A DNA stretch of 64,000 nucleotides, from the NCBI GenBank assembly GCA_030267965.1, contig BRYA01000439.1:18716-82715 (forward strand), given 5' to 3'. The position numbers and the translations under genes are program-made. Below the pieces are notes generated by a model. The model was not told the DNA's origin and did no database searches. It worked only from the letters and a program-made list of their open reading frames with translations. Every line of letters starts with the position of its first letter. Position 1 is the first letter of the stretch. Shown here piece by piece: positions 20,719 through 31,600 of this stretch. This DNA is from Triparma columacea (taxonomy: Eukaryota > Sar > Bolidophyceae > Parmales > Triparmaceae).

Positions 20719-23175
20719 TTATAATTCCACCGAGCTTACAAGCCTGATGTCCCTGCTTCCGCCCCCAACTCCAACCTTCCACTCCCCACCCTTTACCACG
20801 AAGTCGCTAACGAAGCTGTCCCAAACGCTCCAGTCGCGGTCTTCGAACTTAAACGGGATAATGACACTTTCACCCGCTTGTAAGAGTGCTGTCTTAACGA
20901 ATGATTTTAGCTCGTATCCCTCGCCACTGTCAAAGTAGACCTGAACGACCTCCTTTCCTGCCATTTCTCCTGAGTTGGTGATTTTGATCTCGCCCCCGTC
21001 CCTTTTGATCCCCCCTCCCTCCCCCCACTCGTACTCAAAATTTGTGTAACTCAGTCCATGGCCGAAGGCGAACCCGACGTCCTTATCTTGAAGCCTTCTA
21101 TACCCAACAAGCACCCCCTCCTCATACACACACTCCCTCAATTCGAGAAAGTTGCACGGCTCCACAGCATCGTCCTCGCTGAGCAAGAATGTCACCGGGA
21201 GTTTCCCGGAAGGATTTACAGAGCCAAAAAGAATGTCCGCGACAGCGTGTCCGGTCTCCTCTCCGGCGAGGAACACGTTCAAGATCCCATCAGCCGAATC
21301 AGCAAAGTTTGACAGGACCGTCGCCCCAGGCGTTATGGTGACGACAACAGTGGGGATCTCTCCCGTCTGCGCAAGGATCTCTTTGAGGAAGTCGTCTTGG
21401 TCAAGGTACAGGTTTTCTCTATCAGTACCTTCCGTGCTAGTTGTAGCCCCGCAAAGAATTACAACGTCCGCGTCGTCCATAGCTTCCACACCGTCTTCCA
21501 CAGAGTCTGAGATGGATTCTACAATTTCAATCCCCCTTTCGGCACTCGCCTCCTTGATGCCTCCCAAGACGCTGATAGGGGACGCAGGAATAACACGCCC
21601 CGACCCGCCCATGACGAAGTAGTTCCCGACGTTCCAAATCTTGAGCATCCTCTCAATATCATTGGGCGGGTCGCACGCAGAGCCAACGACGGCAATCTTT
21701 TTAATACCATCATCTAGAGGGAGGACGCCACCGTCATTTTTTAGCAGCACCGCACCTTCAGCTCCAATCTTTCTTGCCAAGGCGACGTGCTCATCGCTCG
21801 TAGCAGTCTCGTTGAAGTAAAGGTCATCACAGCCATCGGGAATTTCGCACAAGGATGGGAATTTCACGTTCCCTCCTTCCTCCTCCGCCATCAAGCCGAC
21901 TCCCATCATCCCCCCGACGATCCTTGCCACCATATCATCGACGACCGCAGGGTCTAACCTCTCCAGGTTGGCATCTCCAAAGTTTCCGTCGTCACCAGGC
22001 ATGTCCATATCTAAGCCAGCGTTCGGATAATCTACGTCATGCACTGCCCACCAATCGCTCATGACAAAGCCTTCGAAGCCCATCCTTCCCTTGAGGTCCC
22101 TTCTCAGCAGCTCATCGTTCCCGCAGGCGTGCGTCCCATTAACGAGGTTGTAGGCTCCTTTGAAACTAGCAACGCCAGATTGAACGGCTGCCAGAAAGGG
22201 AGGGTAGTAGACCTCCATCATCGTTCTCTCATCAGCAACAGAGTTGACTTCGTTACGGAAAGTCTCTTGATTGTTGAGAGCAAAATGCTTCGCTACGGCC
22301 ATGACGCCCGCGCCCTGAACGCCCCTTACGTAGGCTGGGGTCAGCATGCTGCCGAGGGCAGGAGATTCGCCAGAAATGTACTCTGCATTTCTTCCACCCT
22401 TTGCAATACGATGAACATTGATGGAAGGACCTAGAATAACGTTGGCACCCTTGGATCGATGCTCAGCGCCGAGTGCCGTCCCCCAGCTTTCCATGAGGTC
22501 GACATCCCACGCCGCGCTGACTCCGAGAGAGCACGGCCAGGAGGTTACCTGTCCAACTTGCCTAAGGTCCGTCGTGCGGAATCCCTGTGCCGCGTCCTGC
22601 ATTTTGATGGAAGGGACGGACAAGCGGGGAATACCAGGAATGTTGCCGATGTAGTACCCGTCCTGCTGAATCTTCGTCTTCCACCCAATACCATTGACGA
22701 GGCTGTACTTTTCTTCTTGAGACATCTGATCGACGATATATTGCGACGGGGGCGAGGACAGGGGGGAAACGGAGGAGCACACCTCGGTCGGATCGTAAGC
22801 CGAGAGCAACTTCTGGTAAGTCGTTCCCATATGCGTCATAACTGCGGTACACTCAGAGTGAAGCTGAGCTTCAATGATCTTCCCACCCCCCTCATCAGTG
22901 CACCCGTTGTCCATGTCAGTGACAGAGACACGCTGAGTCCAAGACAAATATAGCCCATCGTCCTGACACACTGGGTCGTAGTTGCAATTCGACTGAATGT
23001 ACCCAGAACCATCATCATAGCTCATGCAGGAGCATTGGTTTGTGGCAAGTGTCATGTTCGCCACAGTGTGACCATCAACCATCGGGATTTTGCAATCCGC
23101 ATCAGAGTAGACCCCAAAATATACTGTGCCTCCTTGTACGGATGAGAAGCACAGGAGGAGAGACAAGATCTTCAT
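20719..23175 (-). CDS. Secreted glycoside hydrolase family 3 beta-glucosidase
   Basis: Single exon of 818 aa. A signal peptide (MKILSLLLCFSSVQGG) precedes a roughly 120-residue Cys-rich N-terminal region with no clear family match. The GH3 TIM-barrel follows: GPSINVHRIAKGGRNAEYIS (about 249-268), KHFALNN (296-302), and the nucleophile segment GFVMSDWWAVHD with candidate nucleophile D374. The second alpha/beta-sandwich domain (KIAVVGSACDPP onward) and a fibronectin-III-like C-terminus (YTNFEYEW, EVVQVYF) complete the standard layout. It should release glucose from beta-linked glucans in a vacuole or outside the cell. The lack of introns and the extra N-terminal domain are unusual. It is divergent from the cathepsin-like gene. 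Confidence 0.93.
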   Translation of the reverse strand: MKILSLLLCFSSVQGGTVYFGVYSDADCKIPMVDGHTVANMTLATNQCSCMSYDDGSGYIQSNCNYDPVCQDDGLYLSWTQRVSVTDMDNGCTDEGGGKIIEAQLHSECTAVMTHMGTTYQKLLSAYDPTEVCSSVSPLSSPPSQYIVDQMSQEEKYSLVNGIGWKTKIQQDGYYIGNIPGIPRLSVPSIKMQDAAQGFRTTDLRQVGQVTSWPCSLGVSAAWDVDLMESWGTALGAEHRSKGANVILGPSINVHRIAKGGRNAEYISGESPALGSMLTPAYVRGVQGAGVMAVAKHFALNNQETFRNEVNSVADERTMMEVYYPPFLAAVQSGVASFKGAYNLVNGTHACGNDELLRRDLKGRMGFEGFVMSDWWAVHDVDYPNAGLDMDMPGDDGNFGDANLERLDPAVVDDMVARIVGGMMGVGLMAEEEGGNVKFPSLCEIPDGCDDLYFNETATSDEHVALARKIGAEGAVLLKNDGGVLPLDDGIKKIAVVGSACDPPNDIERMLKIWNVGNYFVMGGSGRVIPASPISVLGGIKEASAERGIEIVESISDSVEDGVEAMDDADVVILCGATTSTEGTDRENLYLDQDDFLKEILAQTGEIPTVVVTITPGATVLSNFADSADGILNVFLAGEETGHAVADILFGSVNPSGKLPVTFLLSEDDAVEPCNFLELRECVYEEGVLVGYRRLQDKDVGFAFGHGLSYTNFEYEWGEGGGIKRDGGEIKITNSGEMAGKEVVQVYFDSGEGYELKSFVKTALLQAGESVIIPFKFEDRDWSVWDSFVSDFVVKGGEWKVGVGGGSRDIRLVSSVEL

Positions 23176-23603
23176 TTGCGGTCCGATCCAATCCTTGGGT
23201 TGGAAAAAGGAATCCCCGCGTCAATCTCGTAAATGTAGAGACGACCGGACGAGGAAGACTATGAAAATGAAAAGGCGGGAGAAAGAAAGAGAAGGACGAC
23301 TCCTTGCGGTCGCTGTTCCTTCTAGTACTGAATTGAGGGGAACAGAAGCAATTCTCTTGACGGAGCTTGAGAAATAAGAAAAACAGGTTTATTCAATTTC
23401 GGTCTAAAATCTCTATATTTTAAGGTACGACTCTGTAAGAGCTTCTAAAATACAGTGACTCACCCCCTACCTCATTTGTAGTGCGTCTTGTCCTCCTCAT
23501 GATCCATATTTTGCATTCACTCCGACATCGTCGTGTCGAGGTTGCATTACCACTTTCTCACCTCCTCCCCCCTCCCTACCCCCCCTTCTCCCCCCTCCCC
23601 AAG
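23176..23603. promoter_or_regulatory. Divergent promoter region of GH3 and cathepsin-like genes
   Basis: This 428-nt spacer separates two secreted or lysosomal hydrolases transcribed in opposite directions, so shared regulation is plausible. A C/T-rich stretch (23555-23603) directly precedes the protease ATG. No further gene is seen. Confidence 0.45.
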
Positions 23604-25277
23604 ATGAAGTTCACAGCTCTCACTCTCACCCTACTATCAGTGTGCAACGCTTCTGAGATTGTTCGCAAACCTGCCGATGAGCTCTACAGCAAAGGCAGCC
23701 CCACCTATGCTCGCTTCATAAACTCCCTCAACGCTTACCGTCACCACGCTGGCAAGGCGGTCAAGTCTGAGTACGACGAAATTTTGGACAAGTTTGGGAA
23801 GAAGAAGGCCAAGGCCAATGACCTCCTTGACAGCTATGGCGAAGAGGCGAAGAAAGTTAAGGGGACTGTCCTTGACTACTCAGACGATCTCGAGGGCGAT
23901 TTTAACGGCTGGCTCGAAGGTTCCAGCAAGGAGACCAGTAAGTCCGCCGCCGATGACGACGCTGCTGCTGCCGCTGCCGCCGCTGACGACGATGGGGATC
24001 TCTCGACCTTTGACCATGACTCCTGGAAGGACTTCATCCCCAAGGACGCGAAGGCCTCCTACAACAGCCCTCACGCCTACGTCAAGGACCTCCTCCCCAA
24101 AAGCTTCTCCTGGCGTTCCCATCCTTCCGACGGCAACGTTCTGACAAAGAACCTCAACCAACACATTCCCCAATATTGTGGCTCCTGCTGGGCCCACGGC
24201 TCCATGTCCACCCTCGCTGACCGCGTCAAGCTCGCCCGCAATGCCCTCGGCGGTTCAGCTTTGAACGGTCCAGAGCTTAACCCCTCCATCCAGGCCATGA
24301 TTGCGTGTGGGAAGGACGTCGCTGGATCCTGCGACGGTGGATCGGCGTTCGGGGCCTGGACTTGGACGAAGGAGGCCGGGGGAATCCCCGTCGACACCTG
24401 CCTAGCGTACGCCGCGACGAACGACTACGAGTGCAAGGACCCTAAGGACATGTGCAGGAACTGCATGGGGAAGGTCGCAGAGCCCAAGGGGCCGGATGAC
24501 TACTTTTGCTACGCTGTCAGCGCGGAGGAGGACCAGACGGTGCCGTGCTTCGGGGACGAGTGCAAGACGCACTCTTACATGACCCTTGGAGTCGAGGATA
24601 TGGGCGTCGTGTGCGAGGGCAGCGTGAACAGCACCAAGGCGGAGCACGACGAGAACATCGCCCTGATGATGCTTGAGATTGCAACCCGTGGGCCCATCAC
24701 CTGCGAGCTTGATGCTGGGCCCATGATGAGCTATTCCTCTGGAGTGCTCAAGGGCCACGGACCCAGCGTCGACCGCGACCACATCATCGAGGTCACAGGG
24801 TGGGGGACGGAGGACGGCGACGACTACTGGGAGATCAGGAACTCGTGGGGAGAGTACTGGGGGGAGGAGGGTTTCATGAAGCTCCTTAGGGGCAACGACG
24901 AGCTCGGCATCGAGGATAGGTGCTTCTACGTCATCCCCGAGGGCTGGGGCTCCAAGGGCACAGGCAAGTACATTGAGTATGACAAGGACAAGGTGGCGGA
25001 GTACGCGGCCACGGCAGTCGTCATGCAGTGGGCGAAGGAGATGGGGTTCCCCATGGGCCTTTTCGGCTCCAGCGCCGATAAGCTTGAGTCGGCCGGGAGG
25101 GCTGGGATCCTTGGGAGTGGAGATGATGTTGAGGGGGGTGAAGGGATGGGATTCTTAGGGGCAGTGGCCGTGGCCATGGTCGGAGTTGGCGTCGGGGTTT
25201 GGGGGGAGAGGAGGAGGGGAGAGAACGGGGGTTACAGCAGGATTCAGGAGGAGAGGGGGTTCACGGTGGGACTTTGA
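23604..25277 (+). CDS. Cathepsin Z/X-like papain-family cysteine protease with C-terminal membrane segment
   Basis: Single exon; 557 aa from the ATG at 23604, which gives a good signal peptide (MKFTALTLTLLSVCNA). A charged propeptide region with a poly-Ala/Asp run precedes the mature domain at about LPKSFSWRS. Catalytic residues: C195 in NQHIPQYCGSCWAHGS, H393 in DHIIEVTGWG, N413 in RNSWGEYWGEEGF. The HIPQYCGSCWAH context is that of cathepsin Z/X (a carboxypeptidase) rather than L or B. An extension after the catalytic domain ends in a hydrophobic helix (FLGAVAVAMVGVGVGVW) followed by a basic tail, so the enzyme is probably tethered to a membrane. Human cathepsin Z is about 300 aa and lacks such a tail. 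Confidence 0.92.
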   Translation: MKFTALTLTLLSVCNASEIVRKPADELYSKGSPTYARFINSLNAYRHHAGKAVKSEYDEILDKFGKKKAKANDLLDSYGEEAKKVKGTVLDYSDDLEGDFNGWLEGSSKETSKSAADDDAAAAAAAADDDGDLSTFDHDSWKDFIPKDAKASYNSPHAYVKDLLPKSFSWRSHPSDGNVLTKNLNQHIPQYCGSCWAHGSMSTLADRVKLARNALGGSALNGPELNPSIQAMIACGKDVAGSCDGGSAFGAWTWTKEAGGIPVDTCLAYAATNDYECKDPKDMCRNCMGKVAEPKGPDDYFCYAVSAEEDQTVPCFGDECKTHSYMTLGVEDMGVVCEGSVNSTKAEHDENIALMMLEIATRGPITCELDAGPMMSYSSGVLKGHGPSVDRDHIIEVTGWGTEDGDDYWEIRNSWGEYWGEEGFMKLLRGNDELGIEDRCFYVIPEGWGSKGTGKYIEYDKDKVAEYAATAVVMQWAKEMGFPMGLFGSSADKLESAGRAGILGSGDDVEGGEGMGFLGAVAVAMVGVGVGVWGERRRGENGGYSRIQEERGFTVGL

Positions 25278-25796
25278 GGGGTAGCAAGGGTGGAATAAAG
25301 ACACAATTTTCGAATCGGAGAGGTACAGGGACAAGCAGCACAACATCCGTATGATAGCAGCGAGCTTAACAAGCTATAGAGCCAGTTTAGGGGTAAAGAT
25401 TGTTTTCATTATTGTTGAATGGACGTTTAAAGTTCACTCCCTCCCTCGCGACGAAGCACATGATAATGGGAGCGCAATTTACTCCACGCTATGGCGTCAT
25501 CGTACTTCGCACATTTTTTCGGCTTGGGTCTCTGCAGGATAAAAATGAGGTCCTTATTAGGAAGGTGCAGATAAAACAAGTTTGATATGGGAAAAGGAGC
25601 TTTGGAGAGCAAAAGATAATAAGGAATATCAGGCTGAAAAGGCATTACCCTAAGCCCTGAATTCGAGAGTCTCTCTTAAGCACCTGTAACCCCCCTTTGG
25701 TAGCATAGTTGTGCGGTGAAACCGTGTGTGCAGTGAGATTTTGGTTGAAATTCCATCGATTCCAAGGGCGATTCTTTACTTGTAAAATTCGTCAAA
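25278..25796. other. Intergenic region, no gene seen
   Basis: This 519-nt AT-richer spacer holds the 3' UTR of the protease gene and the promoter of the RING-domain gene. Short open frames on both strands lack codon bias. No repeat or RNA gene is seen. Confidence 0.5.
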
Positions 25797-27648
25797 ATGG
25801 GCCAGTCCTCGTCATCGATTTACTCCAAATCACAGCTTGACGCCTACTGTAGACCAACGGGGAAGTTTGAGAAATTATCAGGATGGGTAAGTCTTCCGTA
25901 AAACGCGAAAAAAACAAAAACATAGACCTTCCCGAGACTTGTGGACTTGTTCTTCTTGCAAAATCATGCAAAACATGCACATCACGCACATCACCACCAC
26001 TTCACCACCACTCTTAATAACTACTCAAACCCCAAACCACGCATTATCCTCCACTGCAGACACCCAAACAGATAAGAAAGCGCATTGGATCAGGTGCCCT
26101 AGCCCCAAGAACCAGACCAACGGAGACGCACCCTGGGAAGGAGTGCCTGATATGCTTTGAGGACTTTCAGTGGTACAACGTTACTACTTGCTGTGGGAAG
26201 GTTGTGTGCACTGAGTGTTACTTGCAAGTCCAGGTGAGAGGGGGAGAAGAGGAGGAGGGGAGGGAGAATGAGGTCTAACACGCTCCCCACGCCCTCAGAA
26301 CTACAACAACAACCTGCCATGCAGCTGGTGCCAGAAGGTCGGAGGTACCATCCGAATGGAGAGCTATCGTCAGGCTCAAGAAAAAGCCGCTAGATCCGGC
26401 GTCCCCCCCCCTCCCCCCGTCCGAACTCCTTCAGCTCCGATCTCCACCCCTCCCCCCTCCTCCCCCCACGGCCTGGCTCCCTCCCCCACCGCGGCCACCC
26501 CCTCCCCCACCCCCAGCCCCGGTTCCTTCGGTTCCGCCCTAGATACCTACAACCGCACCAGAACCCGTTCTAGGGCCTCCTCAACCGACTCTGATATTAA
26601 TCCCCTGGAGGCATCTTTGTCCCCCTCGCAGTTGTCTGCGTCGCCGATGATGTCTAGCGTAGAGGAGAGGCGAAGGCTGGAGGACGAGATACGGAAACAG
26701 GTGAACGCGACAAGGACGTACAGCTCCCCTTCACTGCCCTCAAGGCAGAGGAACGGTTCCTCCTCCTCCTCTGGGAGCAGGAGGCAACGGGGCGGGGGGG
26801 CGGCGGGAGGTGGCGGCAGGGCGATGGGCCGGAGCTTCGACGAAGTCATGAGGATGCTGAGCGCCGGGGAAGGCGGGGGCCTGGGAGACCTGACCCCTCT
26901 TGAGGTTCTGGAGGCCGCGGTCATGATGTCCGTGGAGGAGGCCGGGGGCGGTGCGGGGGGGGGGGGGGGGAGGGACGAAGGCGTCAACGGGGGAATGACG
27001 GAGGAAGAGGCAATGAGGAGGGCGATTGAGGAGAGTGAGAGGGTGGGGAGGGAGGAGGAGGAGAAGAGGAGGAAGGAGGAAAGGGAGGGGGAGGAAAGAG
27101 AGGAGAGAGAGAGGGAAGAGGAGCGACGGGAGGAGGAGCAACGAGAGGAAGAGCAAAGAGAGGAAGCGCAACGAGAGGAAGCGCAACGAGAGGAAGCGCA
27201 ACGAGAGGAAGAGCAACGAGAGGAAGAGCAACGAGAGGAAGCGCAACGAGAGGAAGCGCAACGAGAGGAAGCGCAACGAGAGGAGGAGCAATTCAGGGTC
27301 AGCCCCGTGAACGGCGAAGGCGAGGAGGAAGGGGCAGACACAGGAGCCAATGGCGATGCTACAGACGCCGCCGCCGCTGCCGCAGCTCCCACATCCACGA
27401 ACCCCCCCACCTCCACCCCGCCTCCGCCCCTAACTTCCAAGCCATCTCCCACCGCCTCTCCTCCCCTCCCCCCTGTCCCTGCTGCATCTTCCTCCTCCAC
27501 CCCCCCTTCCCCCCCCACTTCTAGACCTCAACATCCTCCCCATCCTTCACCCCCTTCACCTCCCACAATTTTGACCAACCCTCCCCCAAGTGGCTTGACC
27601 TTCGACGACTCAGAGAGCGACGGGGGAACCCCACAACCTGTAAAGTAG
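25797..27648 (+). CDS. SIP5/DA2-type RING protein with UIM motifs, probable N-myristoylation
   Basis: Three exons (25797..25886, 26060..26233, 26299..27648) encode 537 aa. The short first exons matter: they give the N-terminus MGQSSSS (Gly2 with Ser6, a myristoylation signal) and the zinc ligands. The RING-like finger is C59-x2-C62-x11-C74-C75-x4-C80-x2-C83-x12-C96-x2-C99 (segments CLICFEDF, CCGKVVCTECYLQ, LPCSWCQ). The double Cys and all-Cys pattern is that of yeast SIP5 and plant DA2 E3 ligases. Further on are two UIM-like helices, LEVLEAAVMMSVEEA (about 287) and EEEAMRRAIEESE (about 323), both fitting the A-x-x-x-S pattern, then a Glu/Arg repeat tract and a Pro-rich tail. Likely an E3 ligase or ubiquitin receptor on membranes. 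Neither activity is proven by sequence. Confidence 0.82.
27122..27288 (+). repeat. 15-nt coding repeat (REEAQ/REEEQ)
   Basis: About eleven copies of GAGGAAGCGCAACGA-like 15-mers, with GAGCAACGA variants, sit inside the RING-UIM gene. They encode alternating REEEQ and REEAQ pentapeptides, predicted to form a long charged single helix. The near-identity at DNA level suggests recent slippage. Confidence 0.92.
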
Positions 27649-27749
27649 CGCACAAATCCAAGCCACAAACTTGCCATAAACAACACAATCATTTTTCACG
27701 AGAAACTTTCGAGAAGTGTTACTTCATAAGAACCCCCTCCCCCGCCCCA

Positions 27750-28981
27750 TCACTCGCCCCCTTCATCTACTCTGTTCGCTCGCTTCCACACCGCCCCTGT
27801 GCTCTTCAGCTGCTGCAGCCCCGTCCTGATTGGCCTGACCTCCTGGATGATGCTCTCTTGCCCCTCCGCAAACTGGTTCGGGTACCACAAGTGAACTGTG
27901 AGGGCCCCTGCCTTTCTGCCGACGGCCTCAACCATGTCGGTGACCTTGGAGTAGTCGCGGACGGTCATAGTCTTGTCCGCAGTCAACTTTGACGTCATGA
28001 GCATGTTGTCGGCCATGTAGTCAAACCCATAAGCCAGGACAACGCCCTCCTTTATCTCAACGTCCCTGGAGGTCGCGGTGGAATTTCCTGCCATCACCTT
28101 CCAAGGGTAGACCTTCTGGGGAGCCAGGAAGCTGCCGTCGCCCTCGACCTCACTCTTAAGAATATTGAGGAGGTCCTGGAAGTCATCGCTTTTCTTTGGG
28201 TCGACGAATTCACTATCCTTGGAGACAACGTAGGAGGATATGAAGTTTTTGACGTCGTACGAGCTAAGTCTGGGTTGGGGGATTCGGGGGATTTTGGAGA
28301 TGGTGTTAGTGGTGGCGTGATAAGCTTTCTTCCTCTCCCCCTCTCCCCCACTCTCCCCCCGCCTACTCACCCCACGTGAATTCCCTGGTAGAAGCAGTCT
28401 GGCAACCTAACGTGTCCCCTTACACCCCCCTTATAACGCCCCTGGATGCTGACTAACCCTTCCCCCCCTTCCCCTTCCTCCAACTTCCTCCTCCTCCCCA
28501 CTCCCCCCTCTCCCCCCCCCAGCTCGATAACCTCACTAGCATCAATCTCGCTAATAGCAGTCCTGTAGACCATGCTGAGACCTCTCTGTTCTAGCATACC
28601 AGGGATGTACCTATCAACCTTGATTGCATCTACAGGCACATTTCTTTTAGAGGCAGAGGTTGCCCATACCATCCCTATGAACATGCTAATGAACGCCACT
28701 ACAGCAACCCCAATCAGCCCCCTGTAGTGATACTTGAACACTTCCACCACCTCCCTGAGCGCCCCAACGCCCTCCAGCTCCTCTTGGCTGTAGCTTTTCC
28801 CCTCAAACTCATGGTCCACCCTGTTGACCCTGGGCGCTGCCTCCTCCTGGCCCCCAGAGGACATTGTGTCGGTGTCGCTGTCACTTTCTCGCCCGTCATC
28901 GCCCGAAAACTTGAGTAGTTCGACGTGTTCTCCCTCGTGTAGTGAGCTCATGGGGCAGGAGGGAGGAAGAGTTTTCCTCAT
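27750..28981 (-). CDS. Type II single-pass membrane protein, function unknown
   Basis: Two exons, complement(28371..28981) and complement(27750..28269), give 376 aa from the first ATG; the ATG at 28951 (MSSLHEGEHV) is an alternative. A cytosolic acidic N-terminus is followed by one membrane helix (YRGLIGVAVVAFISMFIGMVW, near residue 100) and an external domain of about 250 residues with one Asn-glycosylation-like site (NST). No catalytic motif or known family was recognised. Its start lies only 60 nt from the divergent start of the next gene, implying a shared promoter. Confidence 0.7.
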
Positions 28982-29041
28982 TTCGTCCCGTTGAAAAAAA
29001 GTTCCTTTTTTTCGACTTTTCTTTTCCATTTCTCTTTTGGC

Positions 29042-30381
29042 ATGAATATCTTCTTTCTCACTTTGATCCTCGCGATCTTCACCGTCGCATGGGGGGAAGA
29101 TATGGCTAAGAAGCTCAAGGACGAGCTTGAGGACAGGCAGGCTATGGCATTTGCCAAAAGTTTGTGAGTATCGGTGTCGTGGTTGACGGTTGTTGTCCTT
29201 GAACTCAAAAAAGTTAAGGCAATTACGAGCCGAACCATTAAATACCAAGCCCCCCCGCGCGATAATATCGCTCCTATGACCCCCCCTCCCCCGCACCTCA
29301 AGATTCTACCCCCCATCTCACCCCTTCCCTCCCCCCACTCCACAGGGAGGCCTCTATTGGGAAGCAAAAGTTGAAGGATATGGTCGATCATGCGCAGGGC
29401 AAGAAGAAGTCGTCCAGCCTCCTGGTTGACATGTTGGAAAAGAGTGGCTCCTTTAATGGCGAAGCTGAAGTTCATGTTGAAGATGGCGAGGGAGGAAGTG
29501 AGATTGGAAGAGGAATGAGTGAAGAAGGCTGGTAGTTTGAAGTGCTAACGCAACGCAACGCATCGCCTCCCCCCTGCCCCCCCCCGCAGTAACTTTTATG
29601 AAGGGGAAAGATCTCCTCAATAAGATGAGGGACCAGGAGGCATTTACCGACAAGGTTAAGCAGAACGCTGACGGCTCCCTCGTCAGCGAGGAAGAGGGCA
29701 CGATCAGCCTAGACGAGCTCAAGGACTCGAAGGAACACGGGCAGCTCCAGGCCTTCATTGCCATCGGCCGCCTCGGCCACCTCATAATACAGTCCGTCGG
29801 CTACGCCAACGGAAACCTGACTAACATCCAGAGTTCCCCCCGCTACACACCTCCCACCCACGCGGAACTCGAGAAGGTGAGAATCTTACTGCGACGAAAA
29901 GACACCCACGCCATAAGCTGACCCTTTCCGCTCATCGCTCTTTTTTTTGTAGATGGACAAGCGTGGTAGGCCCAACATGCCCGAGCTCATCACGATCTCC
30001 GTTAGCAACGGGGAGACCTACGAGCTGGAGTTTGACTTCAACCGGAAGTACAGACTAGGAGTTGGCTTGATTTCCGGGTGGAGGTTGAATAGGGGTACCA
30101 TGGAGAGGGAGGTGAGACAAAGACAAAGGATGTGCCGCTTGACTGCACCCGAACTGCCACAGCACCAAATCCGCTAACGCTACCCTCTCCGCTGCTCGCT
30201 TCGACCGCCATTTCAGAAAGACCTGGTCCTCCCAGCGCCCGAATTGGAGCCCCTGCTGTTTGGGTACAAAATCAAGGACATTGAAAGTTTCTCCATCAAG
30301 TTTGGAAGCCTCCTGATGGTCATCGGCACCATAAGCTACCTTTCCGGGATGTACTTGGACAGCAAGAGCAAGGCTGACTAG
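29042..30381 (+). CDS. Secretory-pathway protein with C-terminal membrane helix, function unknown
   Basis: Five exons (29042..29163, 29346..29497, 29590..29876, 29953..30111, 30217..30381) encode 294 aa with consistent phases. A signal peptide (MNIFFLTLILAIFTVAWG) precedes a helical charged region, a Glu/Asp-rich middle part and a C-terminal transmembrane helix (GSLLMVIGTISYLSGMYL) with a short lysine-containing tail (DSKSKAD). This makes a type I topology with a large lumenal domain, as in ER or Golgi residents. No family was recognised. It pairs head-to-head with another membrane protein of unknown role, 60 nt apart. Confidence 0.72.
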
Positions 30382-30467
30382 GACCCCCCCCCCGAAAACT
30401 TTCCCGCAAATCAAAATGTATCACCTAAACTGGAAACACTGCATAACTTTTGGCACAAGCTCAACTG

Positions 30468-31353
30468 TCATTTTTCAACCTTAGCTCTCCCCTTCTCTTC
30501 CTCATTGTTCTTATGCCCGTGCCCATGCCCATGCGTTGAGTGCCTCTTCTTCTTCTTGTTAGCCTTGGTTGGCGCATTCGCAATCATGAGCAACCTCTTC
30601 TGTTCAATCTCCTTGGCGTCCTCCTCGTCCAAAATGTCATGGGTCACCATGAACGCGTGCATTGTCACCTTCTTCAGCTGTCCTCTCTTTATCCCGAAAT
30701 TCCCATCGTCCATGAACCAGTCTACAAACTCGTCAAGCTTGATCATTTGCGTCGGCTCCCGGTCAAACTTCAAAAATATCTCATCAACCATCTTCTCTAC
30801 GTCAGAGTCCTCAGGCTCGGAGCCCTTGCCCTGCAGCTTTACCATGCTCCGCAGTGACGAAAAAATCATTATGAAGAGCTCGTCGAAGGTCACCTTGGAA
30901 GACTTCGAGAAGTCGAAGAGGTCAAAGACCTTCTTCACCTTCGTGGTCAGGTCCGCTGTGCAGCTGATGGTCAGCCCACAGAGGACCTCAAGCACGTCAA
31001 CCAAATTCGCCGCCTCGGCATCGAATGTCTTGACGAGCCTGTGTGCGGCCACCTTGCCTTCTGGGACGGCAGACTGGATGAGGGCCTGGAACTCCTGGCA
31101 GGTTATCCCAAAGTCGAGATTCTGCGACACGTATAGGGTATGTACATTGTCAACCTGCGTGATACCCCTGGTAAAAAGAAGACAAAAGGCGGCAAAGGGT
31201 ACGTGAGAGTGTCAGAATCTCTCACCCAAACCCCCGACCCAAACCCCAAACCTCCCCCTTCCACACTACTCCTTACCAGTTTTCGAACATCGTCGGGCCC
31301 TCGTTGAACTGCTCTACTATATCCTCCTCCGGCATACTCTCTAGCGCGCCCAT
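30468..31353 (-). CDS. EF-hand protein, possibly N-myristoylated
   Basis: Two exons, complement(31277..31353) and complement(30468..31167), encode 258 aa. The first exon supplies MGALES (Gly2, Ser6), a candidate myristoylation signal as in neuronal calcium sensor and CBL proteins. A central EF-hand pair is seen: KKVFDLFDFSKSSKVTFDE (calcium loop D-x-S-x-S-x-V-x-x-x-x-E, reasonably intact) and FLKFDREPTQMIKLDEFV (degenerate). The tail is Lys-rich and ends in an HGHGHGH run. It resembles calcineurin-B-like sensors but the loops are weaker. It is divergent from the kinesin-like gene 247 nt away. Confidence 0.78.
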
Positions 31354-31600
31354 TCTTCTCCAAAAAAAGTAAGAGCCTGCAACAGAAAAGTAAACTGTGA
31401 ACTTTAAAACTAGTTCCGATACTCCATCAGAAGCTCCCCCCCCTTGGGACTTTCACGTTAAGCTGACTTGCTCACGGACATCAGTCACTATAACGCCCCT
31501 GGGAAGCCCCTCCTTGAGTTCTATTTCCGGCCCAGGCTCTCCCCAGCTTCAAACCCTCCCCCGAAACCCCTGAAAGGGTTCACCCTTCTTAGCCACCAGG

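Noticed and set aside
26547..27518. A 323-codon minus-strand frame opposite the RING-UIM gene
   Set aside because: Low-complexity Ser/Arg shadow of the GAG/CAA repeat; the plus strand has splice sites, zinc ligands and UIM motifs.
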